Source: Tropicibacter naphthalenivorans
Lineage (GTDB): Bacteria > Pseudomonadota > Alphaproteobacteria > Rhodobacterales > Rhodobacteraceae
Assembly: GCF_900176475.1 (NCBI RefSeq)
Contig: NZ_FWXX01000006.1
Location: forward strand, 1-64,000
Length of the DNA stretch: 64,000 nt
Reading direction: 5' to 3'
Part shown: one piece after another, positions 44,959 to 53,897 of the stretch
How the letters are laid out: each line of letters begins with the position of its first letter
Numbering within the stretch: position 1 is the stretch's first letter
Made by a program: the position numbers and the translations under genes
Notes under the pieces: model-generated
What the model was told of the DNA's origin: nothing
Seen by the model: only the letters and a program-made list of their open reading frames with translations
The model's database searches: none

Positions 44959-46023
44959 TCAGGCAAAGACCGCGCCGGGGTTGAGCAGGCCCAAAGGGTT
45001 CAGCTGGGTTTTCAGAGCGCGCATCATGGCGACTTCGGCGTTCGAGCGGCTGTGCCCGATCCACTGCGCCTTTATCCGGCCAATGCCGTGTTCGGCGGTC
45101 ACCGCGCCGTCCCAGTCGCGCAGGAGAGCATAGATTTCCGCCTCGATCCGGGCTTCGGCCTGCGCGCTGCCGTCGTGCGCCACCAGCAGGTGCACGTTGC
45201 CATCGCCCACGTGACCCACCTTGAGCGTGCCGCGCGCCTGGGGCAGGGGGGCCAGCCGCGCGCCAAAGCGTTTGCGCCCCGCCCCAAGGCAAGCCAGCGC
45301 GGCGTCGTGGCTGGGCAGCGCCAGCAGGGCAAGGGCCGACTGCGGCCCCGGTTGGCGCAGTTGCAGCACGGCGCGGGTGACAACGCCCAGCGTGCCTTCG
45401 GAGCCGATGAACACCTGTTTGAGATCAAAGCCAGAGTTGTCCTTGACCGTCTTGCCCAGCCGCGAGATCACCGCCCCATCGGCCAGCACCGCCTCCAGGC
45501 CCAGAACATTGGCGCGGGTCATGCCGTGTTGCAGCACGCGAATGCCGCCCGCGTTGGTGGCGATGGTCCCGCCGATGGTGGCAGAGCCGCGCGCGCCGAT
45601 GTCGACGGGGTAATCAAGGCCCGCCGCACGCGCCGCCTCCTGGACGGTTTCCAGCGGGGTGCCAGCCCAGGCGGTCAGGGTCATGGCATCCGGGTCGACC
45701 TCGATCACGCCGGACATGCGCTCTGTCGACAGGACAACCGCCCCCGCCGGGCTGCACGCGCCCCCCGACAGGCCGGTGCGCCCGCCTTGGGGGACCACGG
45801 CGATGCCGTGCCGGGTGCAAATCGCCAGCGCGGCGGCGACCTCTGCCGTGGTGGCGGGGCGCAGCACGGCGAGGGGCGGCATGCCTGTCAGCCCCGACTG
45901 GTCCAACGCATAGCGCGCGCAATCCTCGGGCGCGCTCAGCACGCCCTTGGCCCCGAGCGCCTCGGCAAACTCCGCGATTGCGGCGCTGCTGGGAATGGCC
46001 TGTTGAATGCAGGTTCGGTCCAT
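44959..46023 (-). CDS. FAD-linked oxidase (GlcD/D-2-hydroxyacid dehydrogenase type), internally deleted
   Basis: 354 residues, against the usual ~460-480. The PCMH FAD-binding domain is complete: VLRPATTAEVAAALAIC, VVPQGGRTGLSGGACSP, DYPVDIGARGSATIGGTIAT, NAGGIRVLQHGMTRANVLG and FIGSEGTLGVVTRAVL. After CLGAGRKRFGARL the text goes at once to PQARGTLKVGHVGDGNVHLL and TAEHGIGRIKAQWIGHSRS, the metal/substrate end. About 110 residues of the substrate-binding domain are missing, in frame, near 45247. The first metal-site residues normally in that part are thus lost and activity is doubtful. It is divergent from the LysR gene. Confidence 0.8.
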   Translation of the reverse strand: MDRTCIQQAIPSSAAIAEFAEALGAKGVLSAPEDCARYALDQSGLTGMPPLAVLRPATTAEVAAALAICTRHGIAVVPQGGRTGLSGGACSPAGAVVLSTERMSGVIEVDPDAMTLTAWAGTPLETVQEAARAAGLDYPVDIGARGSATIGGTIATNAGGIRVLQHGMTRANVLGLEAVLADGAVISRLGKTVKDNSGFDLKQVFIGSEGTLGVVTRAVLQLRQPGPQSALALLALPSHDAALACLGAGRKRFGARLAPLPQARGTLKVGHVGDGNVHLLVAHDGSAQAEARIEAEIYALLRDWDGAVTAEHGIGRIKAQWIGHSRSNAEVAMMRALKTQLNPLGLLNPGAVFA

Positions 46024-46071
46024 CTATGATGCGCTCCTTGACGCCAGATTATACGTTTGCAGGAATCCCCG

Positions 46072-46990
46072 ATGCCGCCCAGCACCCTTCTTGGCCGTTT
46101 GCCCGGTTTGCGGCATTTCATCGAAGTCGCGCAACAGGGCTCTTTTCGCGCCGCCGCCGATACGCTGCACGTGGCGCCCTCTGCCGTGAGCAAGCAGATC
46201 AAGAACCTTGAACTGGCGCTGGACGTCGAGCTGTTCCGGCGCGACCGGGGCGCGGCGGGCTCGAGCTGACCGAGGCGGGCGAAATCCTGTTGTTCCGCTG
46301 CGCCTCTGTGGTGAACGAGCTGACCATCGCGCAGGATGAAATCGACCAGTTGCAGGGGCTGTAACGGGGGCAGCTGCGGCTGGGCGTGAACGAAGTGCTC
46401 GCTTCGGACCTGCTGCCGGGCATCCTGCGCGACATGAGCTACAACCATCCGGGGTTGAAATTCCATATCGTGGTCGAGAACACCCGCGAGATTGTCCAGC
46501 GGTTGCAGGCGGGCGAGATCGACATCGGCCTTGGGTACAACTTTCCCGCCACGCCCGAGATTGAAACGCTGGCGACGCTGCGGCGGCGGACCTATGCGAT
46601 CACCGCGCTGGATCACCCGATGGCCAAGCTGCGCGACGCGCGGCTGCCGGATTTGGACGGCGAGCGGGTGATCTTTCCCGACGACTCGATCGCCATGCGC
46701 GAGATGCTGCAAGATGCGCTGGCGCAGGGGGGGTGCAGGTCCGCGAGGTCATGCGCACCAACAGCTTTACGCTTTTGCGTCAGATGGTTGAAAGCGGCAT
46801 GGGCATCGGCATCGTCTTTGGCCGGTTTCTGCAAGTACGGCGCGAGAGCATCGCCTTTGTCGAGCTGCGCGATTTGCCCTTTGCCAGCCCCCCGGTGGCC
46901 TGTTGCCGGATGGCAGGGCGCACGCCGACCGTCTCGTCCGAGGCCTTTGCCGCCGCGATCAAGACAATCTTTCACAATTATGGCGGCTAG
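46072..46990 (+). pseudogene. LysR-family regulator, two frameshifts and one TAA
   Basis: The start (ATG 46072) and helix-turn-helix are intact: LRHFIEVAQQGSFRAAADTL, HVAPSAVSKQIKNLE. A G is missing at 46257-46259 after RRDRGAAG; the next frame gives LELTEAGEILLFR. TAA at 46362-46364 breaks QLQGL-RGQLRLGV. The G7 run 46727-46733 lacks one G before VQVREVMRTNSF, and the last part SGMGIGIVFGRFLQ runs to TAG 46988-46990, which looks natural. The repaired length is 306 residues. It is divergent from the FAD oxidase and co-directional with nothing, so it would control the oxidase and/or the minus-strand genes beyond. Confidence 0.82.
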
Positions 46991-46995
46991 CGCGG

Positions 46996-47733
46996 TCATC
47001 GCGCCGCCAGCGGCGAGCGGTTGTAGTTCTTGTAGATCAGGTATCGGCTGGGCGTGCGCCCCAGCGCGCCGAACCACTGCGGCACATGCGGCCCCATCCA
47101 GATCGCGTCGCCCTTGCCCACCGGATACCAGCGGTCGTCCAGCCGGTACACGCCGCCGCCGTCCAGCATCAGCAACCCGTGTTCCATGAAATGGGTTTCC
47201 ACATAGGCCAGCGACGCGCCGGGGTGAAAATTCATGATGTTCACCTCGCCATCGAATCCTGCGTCGGTGGGCAGCATCTTTTGCACCATCAGCCAGTCGT
47301 CACCGCGCAGCGGCGTGCCTTGGATGTCCTTGACATGGCCAAAGACCGGGGCGGGGATTTCCCCGCGCGCCACAAATCGCCACTCCATCAGCAGCAGCGA
47401 CACCCCCGCCGGGGAGCTCAGCGTGGCGTCTGTCTCGGGGGGCAAAAAGGCGTAGCCTTCGGTGGTCAGCTCTTGGCCGGTGGACAGGGTGACCGCGCCT
47501 TCCAGCACAAAGACAAAGCGTGCGATGCCCGTCGGCGCGGGGGCGATGCCGGTCAGGCCGCCTTTGCTGCGCACCAACCCCATGGCAAATTTCGCGCCCA
47601 TGTCCGGGCTGATCAAAAAGGCGATTTCCGCCCCCGGCCAATCGGGCTGGGTGATCCACTCGTGGCTTTCGGGGGTCAGCAGCGCGTGGTTGCGGCGGAT
47701 GTCGGATGGGGTTTGGCCAAAGCTCGGGGTCAT
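46996..47733 (-). CDS. (S)-ureidoglycine aminohydrolase-like bicupin
   Basis: A 245-residue double cupin. The second cupin has the Mn-binding set and flanks typical of UGHY/YlbA: NFHPGASLAYVETHFMEHGL (His/Glu/His), LDGGGVYRLDDRWYPV and GDAIWMGPHVPQWFGALG, with the end SRYLIYKNYNR. The first cupin (ARFVFVLEGAVTLSTGQELT) lacks a full metal site. YlbA converts (S)-ureidoglycine to ureidoglycolate and ammonia in allantoin breakdown. The gene overlaps the M20 peptidase start and is last in an operon with allantoinase-like deacetylases and a hydantoin-racemase-like gene. Ureide or related amide degradation is likely. Confidence 0.8.
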   Translation of the reverse strand: MTPSFGQTPSDIRRNHALLTPESHEWITQPDWPGAEIAFLISPDMGAKFAMGLVRSKGGLTGIAPAPTGIARFVFVLEGAVTLSTGQELTTEGYAFLPPETDATLSSPAGVSLLLMEWRFVARGEIPAPVFGHVKDIQGTPLRGDDWLMVQKMLPTDAGFDGEVNIMNFHPGASLAYVETHFMEHGLLMLDGGGVYRLDDRWYPVGKGDAIWMGPHVPQWFGALGRTPSRYLIYKNYNRSPLAAR

Positions 47734-48854
47734 TGGGTTTCTCCGTTTGGGCGGGTGCCCGCGTAGGTCAGGATCAGCGCGCGCAGCAGCGCCATGCGGC
47801 GGGCCAGCGGCGTCACAAGGATATGCTCGGCGGGCGAGTGCCAGTTGTTGCCGATCGCCCCAAGGCCATCGAGCGTCGGCACCCCGGCGGCGCAGGTGAA
47901 ATTGCCGTCGCTGCCCCCGCCAGAACGGGCTTCCACCATCGGCGCGCCGAGCGCGGTGTTGATCTCTGCCGCGCGGGCGAACATCGCCAGCGTTTCGAGC
48001 GTGCGCGCAAGGCACGGCTTTTCGATCTCGCCCGACAGGGTGATCGTCACGGCGGGGTCGTCCGATGTCAGCGCCTTCAGCGCGTCCTCGACCGCAAGGC
48101 CCAGGGCATCATCGGCAAAGCGCACGTCGATGTCGCAGGCGGCGTATCCCGCAACCACGTTCGGCTCGGTGCCGCCGCGCACCCGGCCCACGTTGACGGT
48201 GGTTTCGGTGGCCAGATCGGTCATCGCCTCAAGCTGGCCAATGGTACGCGCCATCTGCAAGATCGCAGAGCGCCCATCGGCAAAGGCTGACCCGGCGTGG
48301 CTTTGGACGCCGTGAAACTCCAGCGTGTACTTGGCGCGACCCTTGCGAAAGGTGATCGCCTCGTCGCCGCGGGCAGGCTCTGGGATCAGCGCTGCGCCCA
48401 TCTTGCGCGCCTCGGCTTGGATCAGCTGATGAGAGGTCGGTGCGCCGATTTCCTCGTCCAAGTTGTAGATCAAGGTCACCGGGCCGGGCAGCGGCGTGCC
48501 CGTCTCGACGATGTCGCGCATGGCACACAGCGCGAGGTAGCCGCCGCCCTTCATATCGGCAATGCCGGGGCCATACTGCCGGTCGCCGTCGCGGCGGATC
48601 GGCACCGTGCCGGGGGCGCAGACCGTGTCGATGTGGGAGGTCACCAGCACACCGGGGCCGTCGCCGCCCCTGAAGCGCGCAACCAGATGGTCGCCCATGC
48701 CGTCCCGACCCGCGATACGCTCGATCTCGCAGCCCAGCGGGGCCAGTTGCGATTGGATCAGATCGACCAGTTTGGCGATGCCTTGCACGTCGCCGGTGGG
48801 CGTGTCGATCCGCACCCACGCCATCAGGCTGTCCAGAATGTCTTGGCTGTCCAT
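47730..48854 (-). CDS. M20-family metallopeptidase/amidohydrolase
   Basis: A 374-residue binuclear zinc hydrolase of the CPG2/ArgE group. Motifs: VLVTSHIDTVCAPG (His, Asp), GPGIADMKGGGYLALCAM (bridging Asp), LIYNLDEEIGAPTS (Glu pair), HSAG-like VQSHAGSAFADGRSA in the dimerisation domain, and NNWHSPAEHI with the last His ligand. Family members cleave N-acyl amino acids, carbamoyl compounds or peptides. It overlaps the cupin gene by four bases, and the truncated deacetylase is five bases upstream, so it belongs to the same operon. Confidence 0.85.
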   Translation of the reverse strand: MDSQDILDSLMAWVRIDTPTGDVQGIAKLVDLIQSQLAPLGCEIERIAGRDGMGDHLVARFRGGDGPGVLVTSHIDTVCAPGTVPIRRDGDRQYGPGIADMKGGGYLALCAMRDIVETGTPLPGPVTLIYNLDEEIGAPTSHQLIQAEARKMGAALIPEPARGDEAITFRKGRAKYTLEFHGVQSHAGSAFADGRSAILQMARTIGQLEAMTDLATETTVNVGRVRGGTEPNVVAGYAACDIDVRFADDALGLAVEDALKALTSDDPAVTITLSGEIEKPCLARTLETLAMFARAAEINTALGAPMVEARSGGGSDGNFTCAAGVPTLDGLGAIGNNWHSPAEHILVTPLARRMALLRALILTYAGTRPNGETQ

Positions 48855-48858
48855 GGGC

Positions 48859-49537
48859 TTAGCTCAGGCTGTCGGCGTAGTCGCGCCAGATGCTTGGCGC
48901 GAGGTTCAGCGTCGTCTCGGCGGGATGCACCGCTTGCCAATGCGCGGCGATTTCGGCGCCCGTAGCGGCCCCGGCGATACTGCGCGCGGAACTCGGCCCG
49001 CCAGTTGCTCAGCAAAGCCTGCGGACGCTCCAGCCCGATGCCTTCGCGCGGGAACATCAAAAAAAACGTATCATCAAAGTGATAGTAGTAGGGCAGGGCC
49101 AAAAGCGACTCTGATTTGGCGGGGTCGGTCACCCAGTAATAGGGAGCATCATCCGCCAGCCCGTTACCGATGTAGGCATAGCCGCGCGCCTTCAGCAGGC
49201 TGACGGTGTCATCGGTGGCACAGCCCGTCGCCGCGCGGTCATCGGGGCGCGACAGGGCGAACCAGCCCTTGGGCGCTTGGCCCGTGACGCGGGTCAGCAC
49301 CTCGGTCGCGCGAATGCCCAGCTGATCAAACAGTTCCAGAAAGCGGTCCAGCCCCTCTTTCAGGCCATAGTGCCACGTGGGATAGGCCAGATCCTTGGCA
49401 GTGATGCGCTTGCCCGCGCCGGCGGGGTTCAGGTTGACCGTCAGACCCAGCGCCATGCTCTGCCCCTCGGGCCATTGGATCGCCGCATCGCGGATGCCGA
49501 TTTCATCGGAGGTGGTGTAAAAGTCTTTCCAAGGCAT
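48859..49537 (-). pseudogene. Polysaccharide deacetylase/PuuE-like hydrolase (copy 1), internal deletion
   Basis: MPWKDFYTTSDEIGIRDAAI opens a PuuE-type NodB-fold protein: AIQWPEGQSMALGLTVNLNP, WHYGLKEGLDRFLELFDQLG, WFALSRPDDRAATGCATDDT, and LPYYYHFDDTFFLMFPREG. After RAEFRAQYRRGRY (near 48960) the frame is lost. The proper end, AEIAAHWQAVHPAETTLNLA, is found in another frame and ends SLS-TAA at 48859. About 35 residues with the last active-site histidine block (usually an HP motif) are missing. The paralogue at 49542 is intact. It lies four bases from that gene, in one operon with M20 and cupin. Confidence 0.75.
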
Positions 49538-49541
49538 GGGG

Positions 49542-50432
49542 TTACTGCGCCTCCGGCAAGGGGTGGTGGGTCAGGATATGCTGGGCGAGCGTATCGCAGG
49601 TGGGGAACCAGACGCCGGGCAGGGTCTTTATCCGCTGGATCAGGCGCTGGATTATGTCGACGCGCATGGCGTGGCCCGACACAAACGGATGCAGCAGAAA
49701 GTTGACGTAGCCGCCTGCCTTGTATTGCTGCTCGAACGCGGCCCACCAGATGTCGAACACCTCGTCCACGTCCATGACGCGCTGCGCCGCGTTCGGCGTG
49801 TCGAGCCAGCCAAAGCTGAAGTACATGGCGTCGTCCAGCGCATAGTGGAAAGGCAGTTGCAGGATCGGATTCTCGCCCTGCGCGTCCAGCTCGTAGAAGG
49901 GCAGGTCATGCGCCGAGGTGAAGGAGTTGTAGACCACGCCCTTGGACCGCAGCAGGCCCGGCGTGTGGCTGGACCGCGTGCCGGTGACAGGCCCGCCTTG
50001 GATCGCGGACAGGGCTTTGAGTGTGCGGGTCAGGTGGGCATCCTCGATGACCGGGTCGGCGTAGACCTCGTGTTCCCACATGTGATTGCCCAGCTCGTGG
50101 CCGTTCTGGATCACGGCGCGCAGCACCTCTGGGTAGAGCTCGCAGATGCGGCCGGGGGTGAACAGCGTGACCTTGACGTCCTCGGCATCGAACATCTCCA
50201 TGATGCGCCAGACGCCGACACGGCCGCCGAATTCGCCCTTGGCCTTTTGGCCCCAAGGCTCGTTCAGCAGGCGGCGCAGCAGCATGGCGTCGAAATCCAA
50301 GGTAAAGTTGACCGCCAGCTTGACGCCCTCGGGATAGGCGAAATCGGGGATCTGGATGCGGCGCGTGCGCTGGAACTGCGCGGTCCGGACCAGCGCGTCA
50401 AAGGCATCGGGTGAAGGCTGAGAGGTCATCAT
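49542..50432 (-). CDS. Polysaccharide deacetylase/PuuE-like (allantoinase-type) hydrolase, copy 2
   Basis: A 296-residue NodB-fold protein with the metal/catalytic pattern of the non-classical group: VNFTLDFDAMLLRRL (Asp), ELGNHMWEHEVYADP (the HxxxEH metal motif in the form HMWEHE), SSHTPGLLRSKGVVYNS, and LLHPFVSGHAMRVDI (HP motif). PuuE allantoinases and cyclic imidases have this build. It starts by overlap with the racemase stop (ATGA). Its neighbours (racemase, M20, ureidoglycine-type cupin) suggest that it opens a cyclic ureide or imide ring and is not a polysaccharide enzyme. Confidence 0.78.
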   Translation of the reverse strand: MMTSQPSPDAFDALVRTAQFQRTRRIQIPDFAYPEGVKLAVNFTLDFDAMLLRRLLNEPWGQKAKGEFGGRVGVWRIMEMFDAEDVKVTLFTPGRICELYPEVLRAVIQNGHELGNHMWEHEVYADPVIEDAHLTRTLKALSAIQGGPVTGTRSSHTPGLLRSKGVVYNSFTSAHDLPFYELDAQGENPILQLPFHYALDDAMYFSFGWLDTPNAAQRVMDVDEVFDIWWAAFEQQYKAGGYVNFLLHPFVSGHAMRVDIIQRLIQRIKTLPGVWFPTCDTLAQHILTHHPLPEAQ

Positions 50433-51148
50433 GCGCTTCGTTCGGTGGGGCGGGGCAGGCCCGCGCGGTAAAGGACAGCGGCCTCGGCGGCCTTGAGGCC
50501 CGCGATGACCGGGTTGACGATGGGCACGCCAGGCGCCGCCGTCAGCCGCTCTGGCAGGCCGGGGATGAACGACAGGGCAAAGCAGCCCAGCACCAGCACG
50601 TCGGCGCCTTGGGCCAGACAGGTCCGGGCGCGCTCGACGATGGCGGGCAGGTGGGTGTCCGGGTCGCGGTTGAGATCGGCAACAGAGCCGCCCACGGTGA
50701 ATTCGCCCGCAAAGCTGCCCTCAAGGCCGAGGCCGCGAATGCGGCGACGCAGGCCTTTGGGGGTGGGGTCCGAGGACAGTACGCCAAAGCGGTCGCCCAA
50801 CTGGCTGGCGGCCAGCATCCCGGCCTCGCCCGGGCCGATGACGGGGAGGCCTGAGACTTCGGTCAGGGCGTCCACCGCCGGGTCGCTAAAGCAGCCGATC
50901 ACCACCGCGTCGTGCTTGTCGGCCCAAACCTGGGCCGCCGCGCGCAGGGCGGGAAAGACCATGGCGGCATCGGCGGCGCTTTCGATGGCGGCGGGGCCAT
51001 CCTCGGGCGAGGCGATGGCCACTTGGGCCGAGGGGGCCCAGCGCTGGAGCATCGTCAGGCCGCGCGCGACGACCTCGGGTCCGGCGGTGCGATGCAGCGG
51101 GCTGGCCAGTTGATAGAGCAGACGGGGGGCGTCCGATGAAGCGGTCAT
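50429..51148 (-). CDS. Asp/Glu/hydantoin racemase-family protein
   Basis: A 239-residue protein of the aspartate/hydantoin racemase superfamily with the two catalytic cysteine sites: DAVVIGCFSDPAVDAL and ADVLVLGCFALSFIPGL. GPGEAGMLAASQLGDRFGVLSS is the usual mid region. The length and both Cys motifs match allantoin/hydantoin racemases (HyuE, HpxA). It overlaps the deacetylase copy 2, so the pair acts on the same compound, with racemisation followed by ring opening. It follows the permease genes on the same strand. Confidence 0.8.
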   Translation of the reverse strand: MTASSDAPRLLYQLASPLHRTAGPEVVARGLTMLQRWAPSAQVAIASPEDGPAAIESAADAAMVFPALRAAAQVWADKHDAVVIGCFSDPAVDALTEVSGLPVIGPGEAGMLAASQLGDRFGVLSSDPTPKGLRRRIRGLGLEGSFAGEFTVGGSVADLNRDPDTHLPAIVERARTCLAQGADVLVLGCFALSFIPGLPERLTAAPGVPIVNPVIAGLKAAEAAVLYRAGLPRPTERSA

Positions 51149-51180
51149 CGGGGATTTCCTTTCAGAACGGGAGGGCTGGC

Positions 51181-51994
51181 TCAGAAGGCGCGTTGCAGTC
51201 CGACGAGACGCTGCACCAGCGCCACACCGCCAATCGACAGCAGGATCGACAGGGTCGCGGCGGCGGCGGCGGTGGGCTTGAACTCGTAGGTCAAGAAGTC
51301 GAACAGCGCGAGCGGCAGGGTATTGCCCCCCAGCGGTTTGAGCAGCAGCGAGATCGTGTACAAATCAAAAGCTGTTGATAAAGGCAAAGATCCCGCCCAT
51401 CGCCAGCCCCGGCATCACCAGCGGCAGGATCACCAGCCGAAAGGTCTGCCAGCCGGTCGCCCCAAGGCTTTGGGACGCCTCTTCGAGTGAGGCGGGCACC
51501 TGCCGGATGGCGGCGGCAATCGACACGTAGGCATAGGGGAAGGACATCAGGATATGCCCCATTTGCAGGCCGGTGACGGTCTTGGCCAGCTCGATCTTGT
51601 ACAGAAAGAACAGCAGCCCCACGGCGGTCAGCAGCTCTGGCACCAGCAGCGGCAGCATCATGCCCAGCTGGAACCAGCCCGACAGCCGCCCCGAGATCGC
51701 CTGCCCCGCCATGGCCGCCATCATCGCGACGGTCAAGGTGACCACGGCGGTGATCGCGCCAATGCGCAGCGACATCAGCAGCCCGTCCACAAGGTCTTGG
51801 CGGTTGAAGAACTCGATATACCAGCGCATGGAAAAGCCCTGCGGCGGGAAGTCGATCATCATCCCATCGGTAAAGGACGCGCCGATGATCATCACCAAGG
51901 GGGCCATCAGGAGCACGTACAGCAGCACGATCACGATCCCGAACCCAAGGTTCACGGGGCGCTGGTGCGCAAAGGTGTTGGTCATCTCGCTCAT
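51181..51994 (-). pseudogene. PotC-type ABC permease, single frameshift
   Basis: Starting at MSEMTNTFAHQRPVNLGFG (ATG 51994, overlapping the previous permease) gives six membrane helices. The EAA loop is ASLEEASQSLGATGWQTFRLVILP. One extra base in the A4 run 51367-51370 (T4 in the gene) breaks FAFINSF-DLYTISLLL. The other frame continues KPLGGNTLPLALFDFLTYEF to TGA. The repaired length is 270 residues. If the sequence is right, the last helix and tail are lost. It is the third transport gene of a PotABCD-like system. Confidence 0.85.
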
Positions 51995-52842
51995 GCCTTG
52001 GACCATTCCATAAGACGGGCGGTGAGGGCGGTGAACACGCCCACCACGAGGATGGTGGACAGCGACAGAACGATCGCCAGCGCCGAGCCAAAGGGCCATT
52101 GGAACGTGCCGGTCAGCTCGCCAATGATCAGGGTCGGCATATAGCTGACCATCTGCCCGCCCAGCAGCGCAGGCGTCACATAGGCCGCCACGGCCAGCAC
52201 GTAGACAAGGATCATGCCGGGATAGATGCCGGGAAAGCTGAGCGGCAGGATAATGTCGCGGAACACTTCGCGGCGGGTGGCCCCCATGCTCGAGGCGGCC
52301 TCGATCAGGGTGGGGCTGATGTTGCGCAGGGCGTTGTTGATCGGCAGCACCATGAACGGCACAAAGACATGCACCAGCGCCAGGATCACCAGACCTTGGG
52401 TGAACAGCATCCGCAGGGGGCGTTCGATCAGCCCCAGCGCCATCAGCGTCTCATTGAGCGGCCCGTTCAGCGCGGCGGCGATCATCCAGCCAAAGTTGCG
52501 CACCAAGACGCCGGTCATCAGCGGCGAGGCGATGCAGGCATAGAGGAACACCGCCTTGAGCCCCTTGGCCTTGGACATGTGCCAGGCGATGGGGTAGCTG
52601 ACGATCAGGCACAGCAGCGTGACAACGCCCGCCGTCAGCAAAGACCGCCCCAGCACGCCCCAGTAGTAGGCATCCCCGAGGATGCGGTCATAGTGCATCA
52701 TGGTGTAGTCGTCGCCAAAGGGCTCGGACTGGCCGGGGGTGCGAAAGCTCATCTCGAATATGTTGGTGATCGGCAGGATCATAAAGACAAAGATCAGCGC
52801 AATTGCCGGGATCGCCAGCAGCAGCTTGGGGTTGCGCATCAT
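51991..52842 (-). CDS. PotB-type ABC permease
   Basis: Starting at MMRNPKLLLAIPAIALIFVF (overlapping the ATPase stop) gives 283 residues with six membrane helices. The cytoplasmic EAA loop is PTLIEAASSMGATRREVFRDIILPLSFPG. It is typical of spermidine/putrescine, iron or 2-aminoethylphosphonate importers. Intact. Confidence 0.85.
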   Translation of the reverse strand: MMRNPKLLLAIPAIALIFVFMILPITNIFEMSFRTPGQSEPFGDDYTMMHYDRILGDAYYWGVLGRSLLTAGVVTLLCLIVSYPIAWHMSKAKGLKAVFLYACIASPLMTGVLVRNFGWMIAAALNGPLNETLMALGLIERPLRMLFTQGLVILALVHVFVPFMVLPINNALRNISPTLIEAASSMGATRREVFRDIILPLSFPGIYPGMILVYVLAVAAYVTPALLGGQMVSYMPTLIIGELTGTFQWPFGSALAIVLSLSTILVVGVFTALTARLMEWSKA

Positions 52843-53894
52843 GGCGCCACCTCTGGCATCAGCCATGCGTGCGATTGGTCTATGGCGATGCCGACCTTTT
52901 GGCCCGCCTCAACCGGGTGGTTCGGCTCTGGGGTGAGTTTCAGCACAGACCCGTCGGCCAGCGTGATCTCGAAGCGCAGCGCCGCCCCCAGAAAGGCCGA
53001 CTTGCTGACCGTGCCTTGGAAGGTGCCCGCCTCTGGCGTGGTCAGGGCCAGTGCCTCGGGGCGTAGCAGCAGCTCGGCCGGGCCGGTGATCCCCGGCACG
53101 CCGTTCAGTTCCAGCGTGGCCCCGGCGGCGGTGATCGCATAGCGCCCCTCGGCCAGCGGGGTGACGCTGGAGCAGGTGATAAAATTCGCCTCGCCGGTGA
53201 AATCGGCCACATAGCGTTCGGTTGGCTTTTGGTAGATCTCGCGCGGGGTGGCGAATTGCGCCACACGGCCCGCCTTCATCACCGCGACCATGTTGGACAT
53301 GGCCATCGCCTCGGACTGGTCGTGGGTCACGTAAAAGGCGGTAATCCCGGACTGTTGCTGCAAGTCGCGGATCAGCCAGCGCACCTCGTCGCGCAGCCGC
53401 GCATCAAGGTTGGCCAGCGGCTCGTCCAGCAGCAGCTTGGGTTTCAGCACCAGCGCACGGGCCAGCGCGACGCGCTGCTGTTGCCCGCCGGAAATCTCGC
53501 GCGGCAGACGCGTGGCCAGACCGTCCAGACGCACCAGCTTCATGGCGTCATGCACACGCGTGTCGATCTCTGCCTTGGGCAGCTTTTGGATTTTCAAACC
53601 GTAGCCGATGTTCTCGGCTACGGTCATATGCGGGAACAGGGCGTAGTTCTGAAACACCACGCCAAAACCGCGACGGTTGGCCGGGACCCCGAGGATCGAC
53701 TCCCCGTCGACCGTGATTTCCCCGCCGTTCGCCTCGAGAAAGCCCGCAAGGCACCGCAAGGTGGTGCTTTTGCCGCAACCCGAAGGCCCGAGCAACGTCA
53801 CCAGCTGGCCGCTTTCGGCCCGCAGAGACACGCCATCGAGCGCGAGAAAATCCTGATACCGCTTGCGCAGATCCCTGACTTCAACCGTCGCCAT
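52839..53894 (-). CDS. PotA-type ABC transporter ATPase
   Basis: A 351-residue ATPase: Walker A LLGPSGCGKSTTLRCLAG, Q-loop FQNYALFPHMTV, signature ISGGQQQRVALARALV, and H-loop FYVTHDQSEAMAMSN, followed by a C-terminal TOBE/MOP regulatory domain (EALALTTPEAGTFQGTVSKS). Walker B reads LKPKLLLDEPLANLDA, shorter by one residue than the usual LLLLDEP form. Overlap with the permease shows a polycistronic unit. Confidence 0.87.
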   Translation of the reverse strand: MATVEVRDLRKRYQDFLALDGVSLRAESGQLVTLLGPSGCGKSTTLRCLAGFLEANGGEITVDGESILGVPANRRGFGVVFQNYALFPHMTVAENIGYGLKIQKLPKAEIDTRVHDAMKLVRLDGLATRLPREISGGQQQRVALARALVLKPKLLLDEPLANLDARLRDEVRWLIRDLQQQSGITAFYVTHDQSEAMAMSNMVAVMKAGRVAQFATPREIYQKPTERYVADFTGEANFITCSSVTPLAEGRYAITAAGATLELNGVPGITGPAELLLRPEALALTTPEAGTFQGTVSKSAFLGAALRFEITLADGSVLKLTPEPNHPVEAGQKVGIAIDQSHAWLMPEVAP

Positions 53895-53897
53895 ATC

